Positions 31,997 to 40,875 of a stretch of DNA of 64,000 bases are shown piece after piece. The stretch is taken from the NCBI RefSeq assembly GCF_001247745.1, contig NZ_LAIR01000002.1, positions 3,782,001 to 3,846,000 of the forward strand, in the 5' to 3' direction. The stretch comes from Luteipulveratus halotolerans (GTDB lineage: Bacteria; Actinomycetota; Actinomycetes; Actinomycetales; Dermatophilaceae). How positions within the stretch are numbered: the first letter of the stretch is position 1; each line of letters opens with the position of its first letter. The position numbers and the translations under genes were made by a program. The notes below the pieces were generated by a model. The model did no database searches and was not told where the DNA came from. It saw nothing but the letters and a program-made list of their open reading frames with translations.

Positions 31997-32239
31997 TCAC
32001 GTCTCGGCATTGAGCCAGACGTTGACGGTGCCGCCGCAGCGGCCATAGTCGCGGTCTGCGCGCTCTGCCAGGTCCACCAACGTCAGCTCACCACGCACGT
32101 AGGCCTCCTGGTCGTCGTGCGCTTCCTGGGTGCGAGATCCGCCGTCCATCTCCGTGCTGTGCCGCACCGAATCGACCTCGCGGCGGCGTCGTGCCCGCTC
32201 GGCCGCGCGGTGATCTTCTCTGGCATGGCGCTCTCCCAC
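31997..32239 (-). CDS. Small VbhA-like or hypothetical protein
   Basis: 80 residues. After an Arg/Glu-rich N-terminus it contains EAYVRGELTLVDLAERADRD followed by YG, resembling the (V/Y)xxGE(I/L)T...RYG pattern of VbhA-like antitoxin domains. No Fic toxin is next to it. The start is uncertain. Low-confidence gene. Confidence 0.4.
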   Translation of the reverse strand: MGERHAREDHRAAERARRRREVDSVRHSTEMDGGSRTQEAHDDQEAYVRGELTLVDLAERADRDYGRCGGTVNVWLNAET

Positions 32240-32274
32240 GTGCTTTGGTCTGCGTTCAGGGGCAAGATGACCAT

Positions 32275-32424
32275 ATGAGCAACGCAGAGTCGGCGAACAA
32301 GAGTGACGAGCCCACGACGGCCAAGATGGTCGTCGAGCCCGCGGGGCCTCCCACTGGGATGACGCTGAAGCTCAGCCGCCAGGACGGCTCCATGAAACCC
32401 GGACAGCGAGGCCATGATGACTGA
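32275..32424 (+). CDS. Tiny protein with GPPTGMTLK motif
   Basis: 49 residues from ATG 32275: an acidic start (MSNAESANKSDEPT) followed by VEPAGPPTGMTLKLSRQDGS. It overlaps the next tiny gene by 11 bases. Both proteins share a GPPTxxTLK core, which supports both as real genes. Function unknown. Confidence 0.5.
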   Translation: MSNAESANKSDEPTTAKMVVEPAGPPTGMTLKLSRQDGSMKPGQRGHDD

Positions 32425-32545
32425 CAAGCCGAAGGAAGAACGACGCAACGAACCTGTCCGCCGGCCTGGCCCTCCGACGGAGACAACCCTCAAGAAGGGT
32501 GAGCGGACGTCACAGCGTCAGAACAAGGACCACCGCTCTAAGTGA
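32414..32545 (+). CDS. Tiny protein with GPPTETTLK motif
   Basis: 43 residues from ATG 32414, highly basic (KPKEERRNEPVRRPGPPTET, then TLKKGERTSQRQ). It shares GPPTxxTLK with its upstream neighbour and overlaps the downstream membrane gene by four bases (GTGA). Probably co-translated. Function unknown. Confidence 0.5.
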   Translation: MMTDKPKEERRNEPVRRPGPPTETTLKKGERTSQRQNKDHRSK

Positions 32546-33078
32546 TCGGGGTACTCGGGCGCCGTCGCCGACCTCCGGTGGACCCTGAGGTCAGTGCGGC
32601 CGAGAACGGCATCGTGATCACGGAGTTCCTCGTAGCCCAGCACGCGATAGAACTCGCTAGGTTTGAACGACATCTCACCCGCCTTGGTCGCTTTCAAACC
32701 TCTGCAACCGTTCCGCTAGTCGTGCTCGGCGCGGCAGCTACGGCAGCAGGAAGAACATCACTCTCACTGGACGGCTGGTGGTTGCTCGCGATCGCTGCGT
32801 TGCTCCTCGTCGCTGCGTTGGCAATCTCGCTGTACCAGGTCGCGGTCAACGGCGGCGTCGCTGCAATGGCCGCCCAGGAGCTCAACAAGTGGCTTGATTT
32901 CTGGGACGCACCGAACGAGCAGATCCGCCGTTCTCAGTGCGAAGCCATCATCAACGCGATCACCAAACAGGAGCACGCAAACGAGAAGCTGCGTGTCGGA
33001 TGGCTCTGGGCCACTGCAGCTCAGACGGTCGGACTGCTGCTGGCCCTCGTTGTTGTTCTACTCCTCTTGCGCCCCTAG
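32542..33078 (+). CDS. Predicted three-TM membrane protein
   Basis: 178 residues from GTG 32542. A cytoplasmic N-terminus of about 50 residues is followed by two close hydrophobic segments (VPLVVLGAAATAA and WWLLAIAALLLVAALAISLY), a helical loop of about 50 residues (QELNKWLDFWDAPNEQIRRS) and a C-terminal helix (AAQTVGLLLALVVVLLLL). This 2+1 topology resembles small membrane effectors found in nucleotide-signal defence systems, but no sensor enzyme is adjacent, so that is only a lead. Last gene of the tiny-protein operon; an IS3 element is inserted 14 bases after its stop. Confidence 0.55.
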   Translation: MIGVLGRRRRPPVDPEVSAAENGIVITEFLVAQHAIELARFERHLTRLGRFQTSATVPLVVLGAAATAAGRTSLSLDGWWLLAIAALLLVAALAISLYQVAVNGGVAAMAAQELNKWLDFWDAPNEQIRRSQCEAIINAITKQEHANEKLRVGWLWATAAQTVGLLLALVVVLLLLRP

Positions 33079-33125
33079 GACCAACCTCGAACGGGACTGC
33101 TGCACGAACAGGTGACAGTTGGTAG

Positions 33126-34023
33126 TCATGCCGCCTGATCGGCTGGCGTGGTCATGATGGTCTCGTACTCGATGGGGGTCAACTGGCCGAGGCGGTCTTG
33201 GCGTCGACGTCGGTGGTAGGTGCGTTCGGTCCAGGTGATGATCGCGATCCGCAGGTCTTCGCGGGTGTCCCAGGTGCGGCGGTCCAGGACGTTCTTCTGC
33301 AGCAGCGCGAAGAAGGACTCCATCGCGGCGTTGTCACCGGCAGCGCCGACCCGGCCCATCGACCCGGTCAGCGTGCTGGTTCAAGGCGTGCACGAACTTG
33401 CGTGAGCGGAACTGGCTACCGCGGTCGGAGTGCACGATGCACCCGGTGACGTCCTGCCCCTGCGCGCGTCGCCGCGCGACGGCCGAGTCCAGGGCTGCGA
33501 CCGCGAGGGCTGACCTCATCCGGTCGCTGATGGAGTAGCCCACGATCCGCCCGGAGCAGGCGTCCTTGATCGCGCACAGGTACAGCTTCCCCTCACCAGT
33601 GCGGTGCTCGGTGATGTCGGTCAGCCACACCTGGTTCGGCGCGGCGGCGGTGAAGGAGTGCCGGATCACACCGTGCTCGTCCTGACCAGCGAGCAGGTCA
33701 TCGTGCACCGGTGGCCCGGGCTTCTTGCCGTGGCTGCCGCGCTTCTTGCCGAAGACCGACCACCACGCGTTCGCCGAACAGATCCGCCACGCCGTGCGCG
33801 GCGTCATCACCTCACCCGCGCCGGCGGCCTCCACAAGCAAGTACCGGTACCCGAACTCCGGATCATCACGGTGGGCATCGAACAACGCGTTGGCCCGGTA
33901 GGCCGCCTGCAGCTCACGACCGGTGACCGGACTGGCCAGCCAGGCGTAATACTTCTGACGGTGGAGCTTCAGGACCCGGCACGTGACCGTCACGGGAATC
34001 CCGTCAGCGGCCAGCTCACTCAC
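33126..34023 (-). pseudogene. IS3 transposase OrfB, frameshifted
   Basis: The N-terminal part (from ATG 34023) has the HTH_21-like region and rve integrase core: QVWLTDITEHRTGEGKLYLC (first Asp) and GCIVHSDRGSQFRSRKF (second Asp). It runs off-frame after FVHALNQH near 33370; the match resumes in another frame with GRVGAAGDNAAMESFFALLQ (catalytic Glu) to the stop at 33126. The DDE triad is thus split between frames. The lesion is not at the normal OrfA/OrfB slippage point, so the copy is probably inactive unless it is a sequencing error. Confidence 0.85.
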
Positions 34024-34328
34024 GAGCGGGTAGAGCCTTTTCCCGGCAGATGCGCCTGAGACAGGTAAGCCGCCGCCCGGCGCAGCACCTCGTTCTCCTG
34101 CTCAAGCAGCCGTATCCGCCGATTGGCCTCCCGCAGGTCAGCAGACTCAGCCGTGGTCGTGCCCGGCTTGTCGCCATCATCGATCGCGGCCTGGCGCAAC
34201 CACTTGTTCAACGTCATCGGGTGGACACCGAAGTCCTTGGCGACCTGCTCCAGCGTCACACCCGGCTCACGACCTCGGGCGACGCGCACGACATCATCAC
34301 GAAACTCTCGGGGGTAGGGCTTAGGCAC
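34020..34328 (-). CDS. IS3 transposase OrfA
   Basis: 102 residues from GTG 34328 (AAGGA seven bases upstream); an ATG at 34361 is open but lies in the IS end region. It begins VPKPYPREFRDDVVRVARGR and contains the HTH GVTLEQVAKDFGVHPMTLNKW and a leucine-zipper-like helix LREANRRIRLLEQENEVLRR. OrfA binds the IS ends. It overlaps orfB by four bases. Confidence 0.88.
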   Translation of the reverse strand: MPKPYPREFRDDVVRVARGREPGVTLEQVAKDFGVHPMTLNKWLRQAAIDDGDKPGTTTAESADLREANRRIRLLEQENEVLRRAAAYLSQAHLPGKGSTRS

Positions 34329-34409
34329 AGCAACATCCTTCCAGGCCACCCTCACGGGCAAGCCAGATCAGATGTCACCTGTTCGTGCAGCAGTCCCCAC
34401 CGCGTCTGC

Positions 34410-34570
34410 GGTTTCAGAGCGTTCACGTACTTGCACAAGGCGGGACTGGCTACCTCAGTCGGAGTGCTCGATGCATCCGCGGACATCCTGACCCTGCGTG
34501 CGTAGTCACGCGATGGGCGAGTCCCAGGGCTGCGACCGTGAGCGCCGACCTCAGGCGGTAGCTAATGGAG
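34410..34570 (-). pseudogene. Degenerate second IS3 orfB fragment
   Basis: About 160 bases next to the complete IS resemble the orfB segment at 33379-33540 (shared blocks such as GGACTGGCTACC or close variants, GTCGGAGTGC and CAGGGCTGCGACCG) but with many substitutions and stops. It is an older relative of the neighbouring IS. Confidence 0.65.
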
Positions 34571-35015
34571 CGTCCCACGGGCCGCTCCCCCGGGGAGCGG
34601 CCTTGATTATGCCCAGACGCAGATCCTCGCCGGATGTAGTCCACTGGCCCAGCATCTGCGCACAGCTGCCGCCGCCGTCCGTGTGGTCGCGTCGCGTGTG
34701 TCGAGCAAGTTCGCTTGCGTGGATGCGAGCGACGTTCGCGAACGGACACACATAACGCAGTGTTCGCTGTAGCCGATCGTTCGAACTATTCAAGCGTAAA
34801 CAGTGTGCTGCGTGGCTTGTTAACTGGACCCGTCATCTCAGTCAAGAGACAGTAAAAACTCACCGGAGTCCTTGGGTTGGGAACTTGACCGGCGTAGCGT
34901 GGCCACGTCGTCAGCGGGAAGGTCGCGACGAAGGGGGCGAACGACTTCGGCCATCCTTTGGCGACAACTGTGTTCAGCTTCGCGCAGCGGGCGAACGGAT
35001 AAGTGGAACACGTAT
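34571..35015. other. Gap between IS debris and tRNA-Cys
   Basis: 445 bases. A strong hairpin GGCCGCTCCCC/GGGGAGCGGCC lies at 34580-34602, followed by TTGATTAT (terminator-like). Beyond it I see no supported gene; sequence near 34750-34860 is AT-richer than the backbone. Confidence 0.45.
34580..34608. terminator. Terminator-like hairpin
   Basis: An 11-bp GC-rich palindrome with almost no loop (34580-34602) is followed by a T-rich TTGATT. It is not next to an intact gene, so its origin is uncertain. Confidence 0.5.
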
Positions 35016-35086
35016 GGCCGCATGCCCGAGTGGTCAGGGAGCCGCCTGCAAAGCGGCGCACGTTGGTTCGAATCCATCTGCGGTCT
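35016..35086 (+). tRNA. tRNA-Cys (GCA)
   Basis: The acceptor stem GGCCGCA pairs with TGCGGTC (one G-U); the discriminator is U73, a tRNA-Cys identity base. The anticodon loop TGCAAAG in a CCGCC/GGCGC-type stem gives GCA. The T arm GTTGG-TTCGAAT-CCATC has one U-U mismatch. No CCA is encoded. The weaker stems and island-edge location suggest a mobile or decaying copy. Confidence 0.85.
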
Positions 35087-35145
35087 CTGTACGTACTTGC
35101 CCCGGCCTCGTTGGGGCCGACGCTATTAATGTTAAGGATTGATCC

Positions 35146-35757
35146 TTGAGTCTAAGTTTCCTCATCACGTCCCTGGTGATTGCAGCGATCCCAGGGACCG
35201 GGGCCGTCTACACGTTGTCTGAGTCGATATCCCGAGGAACGCGGGCCGGCATGGTAGCGGCGTTCGGCTGCACGTTGGGCATAATTCCCCACCTCGCAGC
35301 CGCAGTCACGGGCCTGGCGTCACTGCTCTATGCAAGTCACGAAGCTTTTCTGATCCTGAAGTATGCGGGCGTCGTCTATTTGGTATTCCTCGCAATCCAA
35401 ATGTGGCGTGATGATGGAAGTCTGATGATTTCCCAGGAAGCGGACAAGACGCCGGTACTGCAGGTCATACGCCGTGCGGTCCTCATCAATCTCTTGAACC
35501 CTAAGCTCACTATATTCTTCTTTGCGTTTCTACCCCAGTTCATTCCGCAGAACTCGTCGAACACATTCTTCCGAATGATATTCCTCGGCTTCGTTTTCAT
35601 GGTCGTTACGTTCGTTGTTTTCGCTGCCTACTGTCTTGCGGCAGTTCGGATTCGCCACCTGATTGTCTCGCGTCCTGCGGTCCTTCGGGCTGTCACGAAG
35701 ACTTTCGCGGTGTCATTCCTTGCCTTGAGCGCGCGGCTGGCGCTCGCGTCCAAGTAG
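35146..35757 (+). CDS. LysE/RhtB-family amino-acid exporter
   Basis: 203 residues from TTG 35146 (AAGGA upstream). Six hydrophobic segments and the family signature near the N-terminus (LVIAAIPGTGAVYTLSESIS, with RGTRAGMVAAFGCTLG) are present, and NLLNPKLTIFFFAFLPQF is the conserved central motif. The protein exports amino acids or related metabolites. Codons are less GC-rich than pdxS just downstream, suggesting it belongs to the acquired segment. It follows tRNA-Cys by 59 bases. Confidence 0.88.
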   Translation: MSLSFLITSLVIAAIPGTGAVYTLSESISRGTRAGMVAAFGCTLGIIPHLAAAVTGLASLLYASHEAFLILKYAGVVYLVFLAIQMWRDDGSLMISQEADKTPVLQVIRRAVLINLLNPKLTIFFFAFLPQFIPQNSSNTFFRMIFLGFVFMVVTFVVFAAYCLAAVRIRHLIVSRPAVLRAVTKTFAVSFLALSARLALASK

Positions 35758-35787
35758 GCGCAAGGGCGACTTAGATGAGGAGTTCTG

Positions 35788-36696
35788 ATGACAACCAACA
35801 TCTCCACCACCGGCACCGGCACCGGCACAGCGCGCGTCAAGCGCGGGATGGCCGAGATGCTCAAGGGCGGCGTCATCATGGACGTGGTCACGCCCGAGCA
35901 GGCCAAGATCGCTGAGGACGCCGGTGCGGTGGCCGTCATGGCGCTGGAGCGGGTCCCGGCCGACATCCGTGCTCAGGGCGGCGTCTCGCGCATGAGCGAC
36001 CCCGACATGATCGACGGCATCATCGAGGCCGTCTCGATCCCGGTGATGGCCAAGGCCCGCATCGGCCACTTCGTCGAGGCGCAGGTGCTGCAGAGCCTCG
36101 GCGTCGATTACATCGACGAGTCCGAGGTGCTCACGCCCGCGGACTACGCCAACCACATCGACAAGTGGCAGTACACCGTGCCCTTCGTGTGCGGTGCGAC
36201 CAACCTGGGCGAGGCGCTGCGCCGCATCACCGAGGGTGCGGCGATGATCCGCTCCAAGGGTGAGGCCGGCACGGGTGACGTCTCCAACGCCACGACCCAC
36301 ATGCGTCAGATCCGGCAGGAGATCCGTCGCCTGCAGAACCTGCCGGAGGACGAGCTGTTCGTCGCGGCCAACGAGCTGCAGGCGCCGTACGAGCTGGTCA
36401 AGGAGGTCGCCGAGGCCGGCAAGCTGCCGGTCGTGCTGTTCACCGCCGGCGGCATCGCGACTCCGGCCGACGCGGCGATGATGATGCAGCTCGGTGCCGA
36501 GGGCGTGTTCGTCGGCTCGGGCATCTTCAAGTCGGGCAACCCGGCTCAGCGAGCCGAGGCGATCGTCAAGGCCACGACGTTCTACGACGACCCCGACGTG
36601 ATCGCCAAGGTCTCGCGCGGCCTCGGTGAGGCCATGGTCGGCATCAACGTCGACGACATCCCGCAGCCGCACCGCCTCGCCGAGCGCGGCTGGTAG
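35788..36696 (+). CDS. pdxS: Pyridoxal 5'-phosphate synthase lyase subunit
   Basis: 302 residues from ATG 35788. PdxS makes PLP from ribose-5-phosphate, glyceraldehyde-3-phosphate and ammonia delivered by PdxT. Highly conserved blocks: KRGMAEMLKGGVIMDV, ALERVPADIRAQGGVSRMSD, VMAKARIGHFVEAQ (active-site lysines), VPFVCGATNLGEALRR, and EGVFVGSGIFKSGNP. Length is normal. Unusually, no pdxT lies downstream; instead truncated genes follow from 36720. Confidence 0.96.
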   Translation: MTTNISTTGTGTGTARVKRGMAEMLKGGVIMDVVTPEQAKIAEDAGAVAVMALERVPADIRAQGGVSRMSDPDMIDGIIEAVSIPVMAKARIGHFVEAQVLQSLGVDYIDESEVLTPADYANHIDKWQYTVPFVCGATNLGEALRRITEGAAMIRSKGEAGTGDVSNATTHMRQIRQEIRRLQNLPEDELFVAANELQAPYELVKEVAEAGKLPVVLFTAGGIATPADAAMMMQLGAEGVFVGSGIFKSGNPAQRAEAIVKATTFYDDPDVIAKVSRGLGEAMVGINVDDIPQPHRLAERGW

Positions 36697-36719
36697 GCAC
36701 GAAGTCACGACGGAACGAC

Positions 36720-37717
36720 TTGGGGAAGCACAACCGAATTCCATCTCGTTGCGGTGCTCCAGGCGTTGTCGGCGGCGACCACGGCGCTGTGGCCGCTGTT
36801 CGTGCTGGGCGGGGCGATGGCGGTTTGCGCCGTTGGTGCGCCGATCCTGGTCGCACATGCGGCCACCCTTTCCGCGCCGGCGCAGCGGGGCGCGGTCACC
36901 GGCAAGGTCATGAGCGGGGTCTTGGTCGGGGTCCTGCTCGCGCGCACCGGCGGGTCACTGGCTGCGAGCGCGGCGCACAGCTGGCGAGGCACCTTCGCCG
37001 CGGCCGCGGCGGTCGCTACCGTGCTCGTCGCGGTGGTCTGGCTGTGGCTGCCCGACTCGACCCAGCGCGCCCCGGTCCGATACTTCAGCCTGCTCGCGTC
37101 GGTCGCAGGACTGACGCGTTCCAACGCGGTGCTGCGCGGCCGGTGCCTGCTCGGATTTTTCACCTTCGCGGGATTCAGCGCCTTCTGGTCGTGCATCGCG
37201 CTGCGCCTTACGCAGCCCCCCTACCACTACGACGTTAGCGCCATCGGGGCCTTCGGACTGCTCGGCGCGGCCGGCGCGGCCGGAGCCCGGGTCGTCGGGC
37301 CGCTGTTGGACCAGGGCCGGGGCCGTGTCGTCACGATCGGTCTGCTGATGACGGTGCTGACCAGTTGGGTCTTGTTCGCCATCGGCGGCGGCCGCCATTT
37401 GGCCGCTGTGATCGCCGGCACGCTACTGCGACCTCGGTGTACAGGGGGTGCAGGTGTCCAACCTCGCAGCGATCTTCGGCGCCGGGCCGGGTGCGCGCGG
37501 TCGGGTGACCATGGCCTACACGAGCACCTACTTCGTGGGTGGCGCCATCGGCGCAGCGGTCGCGGCGACGGCGTACTCGCAGCGCGGGTGGCCCGGAGTC
37601 TGTGCCGCGGGAGGTGTGCTCGCGGTCGTCGCGTTCCTCATCGGTGTCCGCGAGGCGAGCCGCAAGACGGACGCGGACGAACCGATCCACGCCGGCCAGA
37701 CCGCCGCCGCTCGCTGA
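36720..37717 (+). pseudogene. MFS transporter, 5'-truncated and frameshifted
   Basis: The frame from about 36754 reads membrane segments of a DHA1-type exporter (FVLGGAMAVCAVGAPILVAH, RGTFAAAAAVATVLVAVVWL, FFTFAGFSAFWSCIALRL), but the first third of such a protein is missing. Near 37432 the match moves to another frame, continuing GVQVSNLAAIFGAGPGARGR, TMAYTSTYFVGGAIGAAVAA and a normal end at 37717; one extra base in CTACTGCGACCTC would explain it. It lies just after pdxS with no promoter seen. A dead gene. Confidence 0.8.
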
Positions 37718-37728
37718 CGGCCCGTGCC

Positions 37729-38050
37729 ATGATGACTGTCTCTCCCAGCCGTCGCGCAGAGCTCGGCGAGTTCCTCAAACGCGAACGGGCCTCCATCGCG
37801 CCGGACGCCGTCGGCTTCTCCACGACAGGTCGGCGGCGGCGCACCCCTGGTCTGCGTCGCGAGGAGGTCGCGGTCCTGGCGGGCATCGGCATCTCCTGGT
37901 ATTCCTCGCTTGAGCAGGGTCGTGAGATCAGCGTGTCCTACCAGGTCGCCGAATCCCTCGCTTCGGTGCTGTTGCTAACCGATGCAGAGCGGTCCTACGT
38001 CTTTGACCTGCTCGGGCTCGTCGACCGGGACCGCCCATCGCAGCCGCCCG
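37729..38050 (+). pseudogene. MmyB-like XRE regulator, 3'-truncated
   Basis: From ATG 37729 the frame encodes a MmyB-type N-terminus: LGEFLKRERASIAPDAVGFS, GRRRRTPGLRREEVAVLAG and WYSSLEQGREISVSYQVAES. After about residue 105 (DLLGLVDRDRPSQPP) the expected MmyB ligand-binding domain is absent and the frame runs antisense into the TetR gene. The join near 38050 is a recombination scar. Confidence 0.75.
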
Positions 38051-38693
38051 CGGACGACCGGTGCTCACCGCGACCGCCCGGCTCGTCCAGCCGAGGCAGC
38101 ACGACCTCGGCCAACGTCATCAGCGTCTCGACGAGCAGCACGCGCACCTGGTCGCGGTCGAGGGCCTTCTCGCGGACCCACTCCCGCGCCGCCCCCTTGC
38201 ACAGCTGGGAGTAGACCCGCAGCACGGCGCGCTCACGGTCGCGTCCGGCGGGATCGGAGCTCGGGTCGATGAGGGTCAGGACCGTCCGGGCGACGTCGTC
38301 GTCGGCCTCCGCGAGGATGCGCTCGACCTCGGGGTCACCGGCCAGCCCTTCGGCCCCGGCGAGCGCGACCCACGCCTGCGCATGACGGTCGACCACGCCG
38401 AGGAACCACTCGACGCCGTCCTCGACGCGCTCGCGCAAGGACCCGGAGGCACTCGGCCGCTCGCCCTCGGGGATGAGCACCATCGCGCGCACCACCTCGA
38501 GGTAGAGCCCGCGCTTGGTGCCGAAGTAGTGGTGGATCAGACCGCGCGTGACTCCGGCGGCGTCGGCGATGTCCTGCGTCGACACCGCGGCGTACGGGCG
38601 GTCACCGAACACGCGCACAGCGCACCGCAGGATCTGCTGCCGCCGCTCGTCCGGCTCGAGCCGAACTCGCGTCGCGGGCTCTCGGCTCACCAC
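37995..38693 (-). CDS. TetR-family regulator of the beta-oxidation locus
   Basis: 232 residues from GTG 38693. An N-terminal TetR HTH is clear: RRQQILRCAVRVFGDRPYAA, VSTQDIADAAGVTRGLIHHY then FGTKRGLY. The C-terminal ligand domain continues to about LPRLDEPG; the last 28 residues (GGRGEHRSSAGGCDGRSRST onward) are read from the XRE scar and are probably not original. Its start overlaps the enoyl-CoA hydratase stop by seven bases. The palindrome TTGACA-CTC-TGTCAA at 39554 is its likely operator, and fatty acyl-CoA its likely ligand. Confidence 0.85.
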   Translation of the reverse strand: MVSREPATRVRLEPDERRQQILRCAVRVFGDRPYAAVSTQDIADAAGVTRGLIHHYFGTKRGLYLEVVRAMVLIPEGERPSASGSLRERVEDGVEWFLGVVDRHAQAWVALAGAEGLAGDPEVERILAEADDDVARTVLTLIDPSSDPAGRDRERAVLRVYSQLCKGAAREWVREKALDRDQVRVLLVETLMTLAEVVLPRLDEPGGRGEHRSSAGGCDGRSRSTSPSRSKT

Positions 38694-39511
38694 GGGAGGA
38701 AGTCTGGCAGGTCGTCGGGGACGCGACGCGGGAAGTGCGGCGCGCGTCGTTCGAGGAACGAGCTGATGCCTTCGGCTGCATCAGGACTCGCGCCGCATCC
38801 GGCGATGAGCTGCGAGTCGAGGTCGAACGCCGGCTGCGGCGACGGCAGGGCGCTCATCTGCCGCAGAGCCTGGCGGATGACGGCGACCGAGACGGGCGCG
38901 ACCGAGTCGGCGAGCTCGGCCGCGAGCCCGAGGGCCCGGTCGAGCACGCGGTCAGCAGGCTGCAGCTCGGTCACCAGGCCCGACGCGAGAGCCTCGTCGG
39001 CAGCGATGAGGCGGCCGCTGATCATCCAGTCGGTGGCTCTGCCGAGTCCGACCAGGCGGGGCAGGAACCAGGTCGACCCGCCCTCGGGATAGATGCCGCG
39101 TCGGGCGAAGACGAACCCGAAACGGCTGTCGTCGGCGGCGATCCGGAAGTCGGCCGGGAGGATCACGGTGGAGCCGACGCCCACGGCGGCGCCACGGACG
39201 GCAGCGATCACCGGCTTGTGGAGCTCGTACATCGGCCGGGTCACCCGGCTCGCCGGCTCGACCCAGTCACCCGCCGAGCCCTCGCCGGGTGACGTGAAGC
39301 GACCGCTGCTCAGGTCGGCGCCGACGCAGAAGTCGTCGCCGGCACCGGTCAGGACGACGACGCGTACGCCGGTGTCACCCTCGGCCTCGGCCAGCGCCTG
39401 GGCGATCTCGTCGGCCATCTGCACCGTGTAGCCGTTGCGTGCCTCGGGCCGGTCGAGCGTGATCACCGCGGTGCGGTCGGCGACGTCGTACGTGATCTGA
39501 GTGGCGGTCAT
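38687..39511 (-). CDS. Enoyl-CoA hydratase/isomerase (crotonase) family protein
   Basis: 274 residues from ATG 39511. Crotonase features: DRPEARNGYTVQMADEIAQA, the oxyanion-hole segments TGAGDDFCVGADLSSG and VRGAAVGVGSTVILPADFRI, and FVFARRGIYPEGGSTWFLPR with the catalytic acidic position. It hydrates enoyl-CoA or acts on related thioesters. It precedes and overlaps the TetR gene and diverges from the thiolase gene, so all are likely coregulated. Confidence 0.9.
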   Translation of the reverse strand: MTATQITYDVADRTAVITLDRPEARNGYTVQMADEIAQALAEAEGDTGVRVVVLTGAGDDFCVGADLSSGRFTSPGEGSAGDWVEPASRVTRPMYELHKPVIAAVRGAAVGVGSTVILPADFRIAADDSRFGFVFARRGIYPEGGSTWFLPRLVGLGRATDWMISGRLIAADEALASGLVTELQPADRVLDRALGLAAELADSVAPVSVAVIRQALRQMSALPSPQPAFDLDSQLIAGCGASPDAAEGISSFLERRAPHFPRRVPDDLPDFLPW

Positions 39512-39553
39512 GGCACTCCTCACCTCGCGCGTGTGCTCATCGTGGAGGTCCTA

Positions 39554-39584
39554 TTGACACTCTGTCAACAGGGTGCGGATACTC
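39554..39584 (+). promoter_or_regulatory. Thiolase promoter with TetR-type operator
   Basis: TTGACA (39554-39559) is the -35 box and also half of the perfect palindrome TTGACA-CTC-TGTCAA (39554-39568). GATACT (39579-39584) is the best -10 with a 19-bp spacer. The neighbouring TetR is the natural candidate ligand of this site. Confidence 0.65.
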
Positions 39585-39625
39585 GAACGTACGGCCCGAA
39601 GGACCACCTGGAAGGAACTGCTCCC

Positions 39626-40837
<1,212 letters not shown>

Positions 40838-40875
40838 GCGCCCCGAACTTCTTGCACACCAAAGGAATTCACGCC

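Larger units (their letters stand above)
33093..34397. mobile_element. IS3-family insertion sequence, complete ends
   Basis: 1305 bp bounded by perfect 25-bp terminal inverted repeats: 33093-33117 (GGGACTGCTGCACGAACAGG...) and its exact complement at 34373-34397. It carries orfA and a frameshifted orfB on the minus strand. I see no clear target-site duplication in the flanks. Confidence 0.9.

Noticed and set aside
9176..35145. Direct repeat of the tRNA-Ala 3' end marking the right end of an integrated element
   Set aside because: Looked for the T-arm/acceptor sequence near the tRNA-Cys, IS3 and other boundaries and did not find it; the element's right end is undefined.
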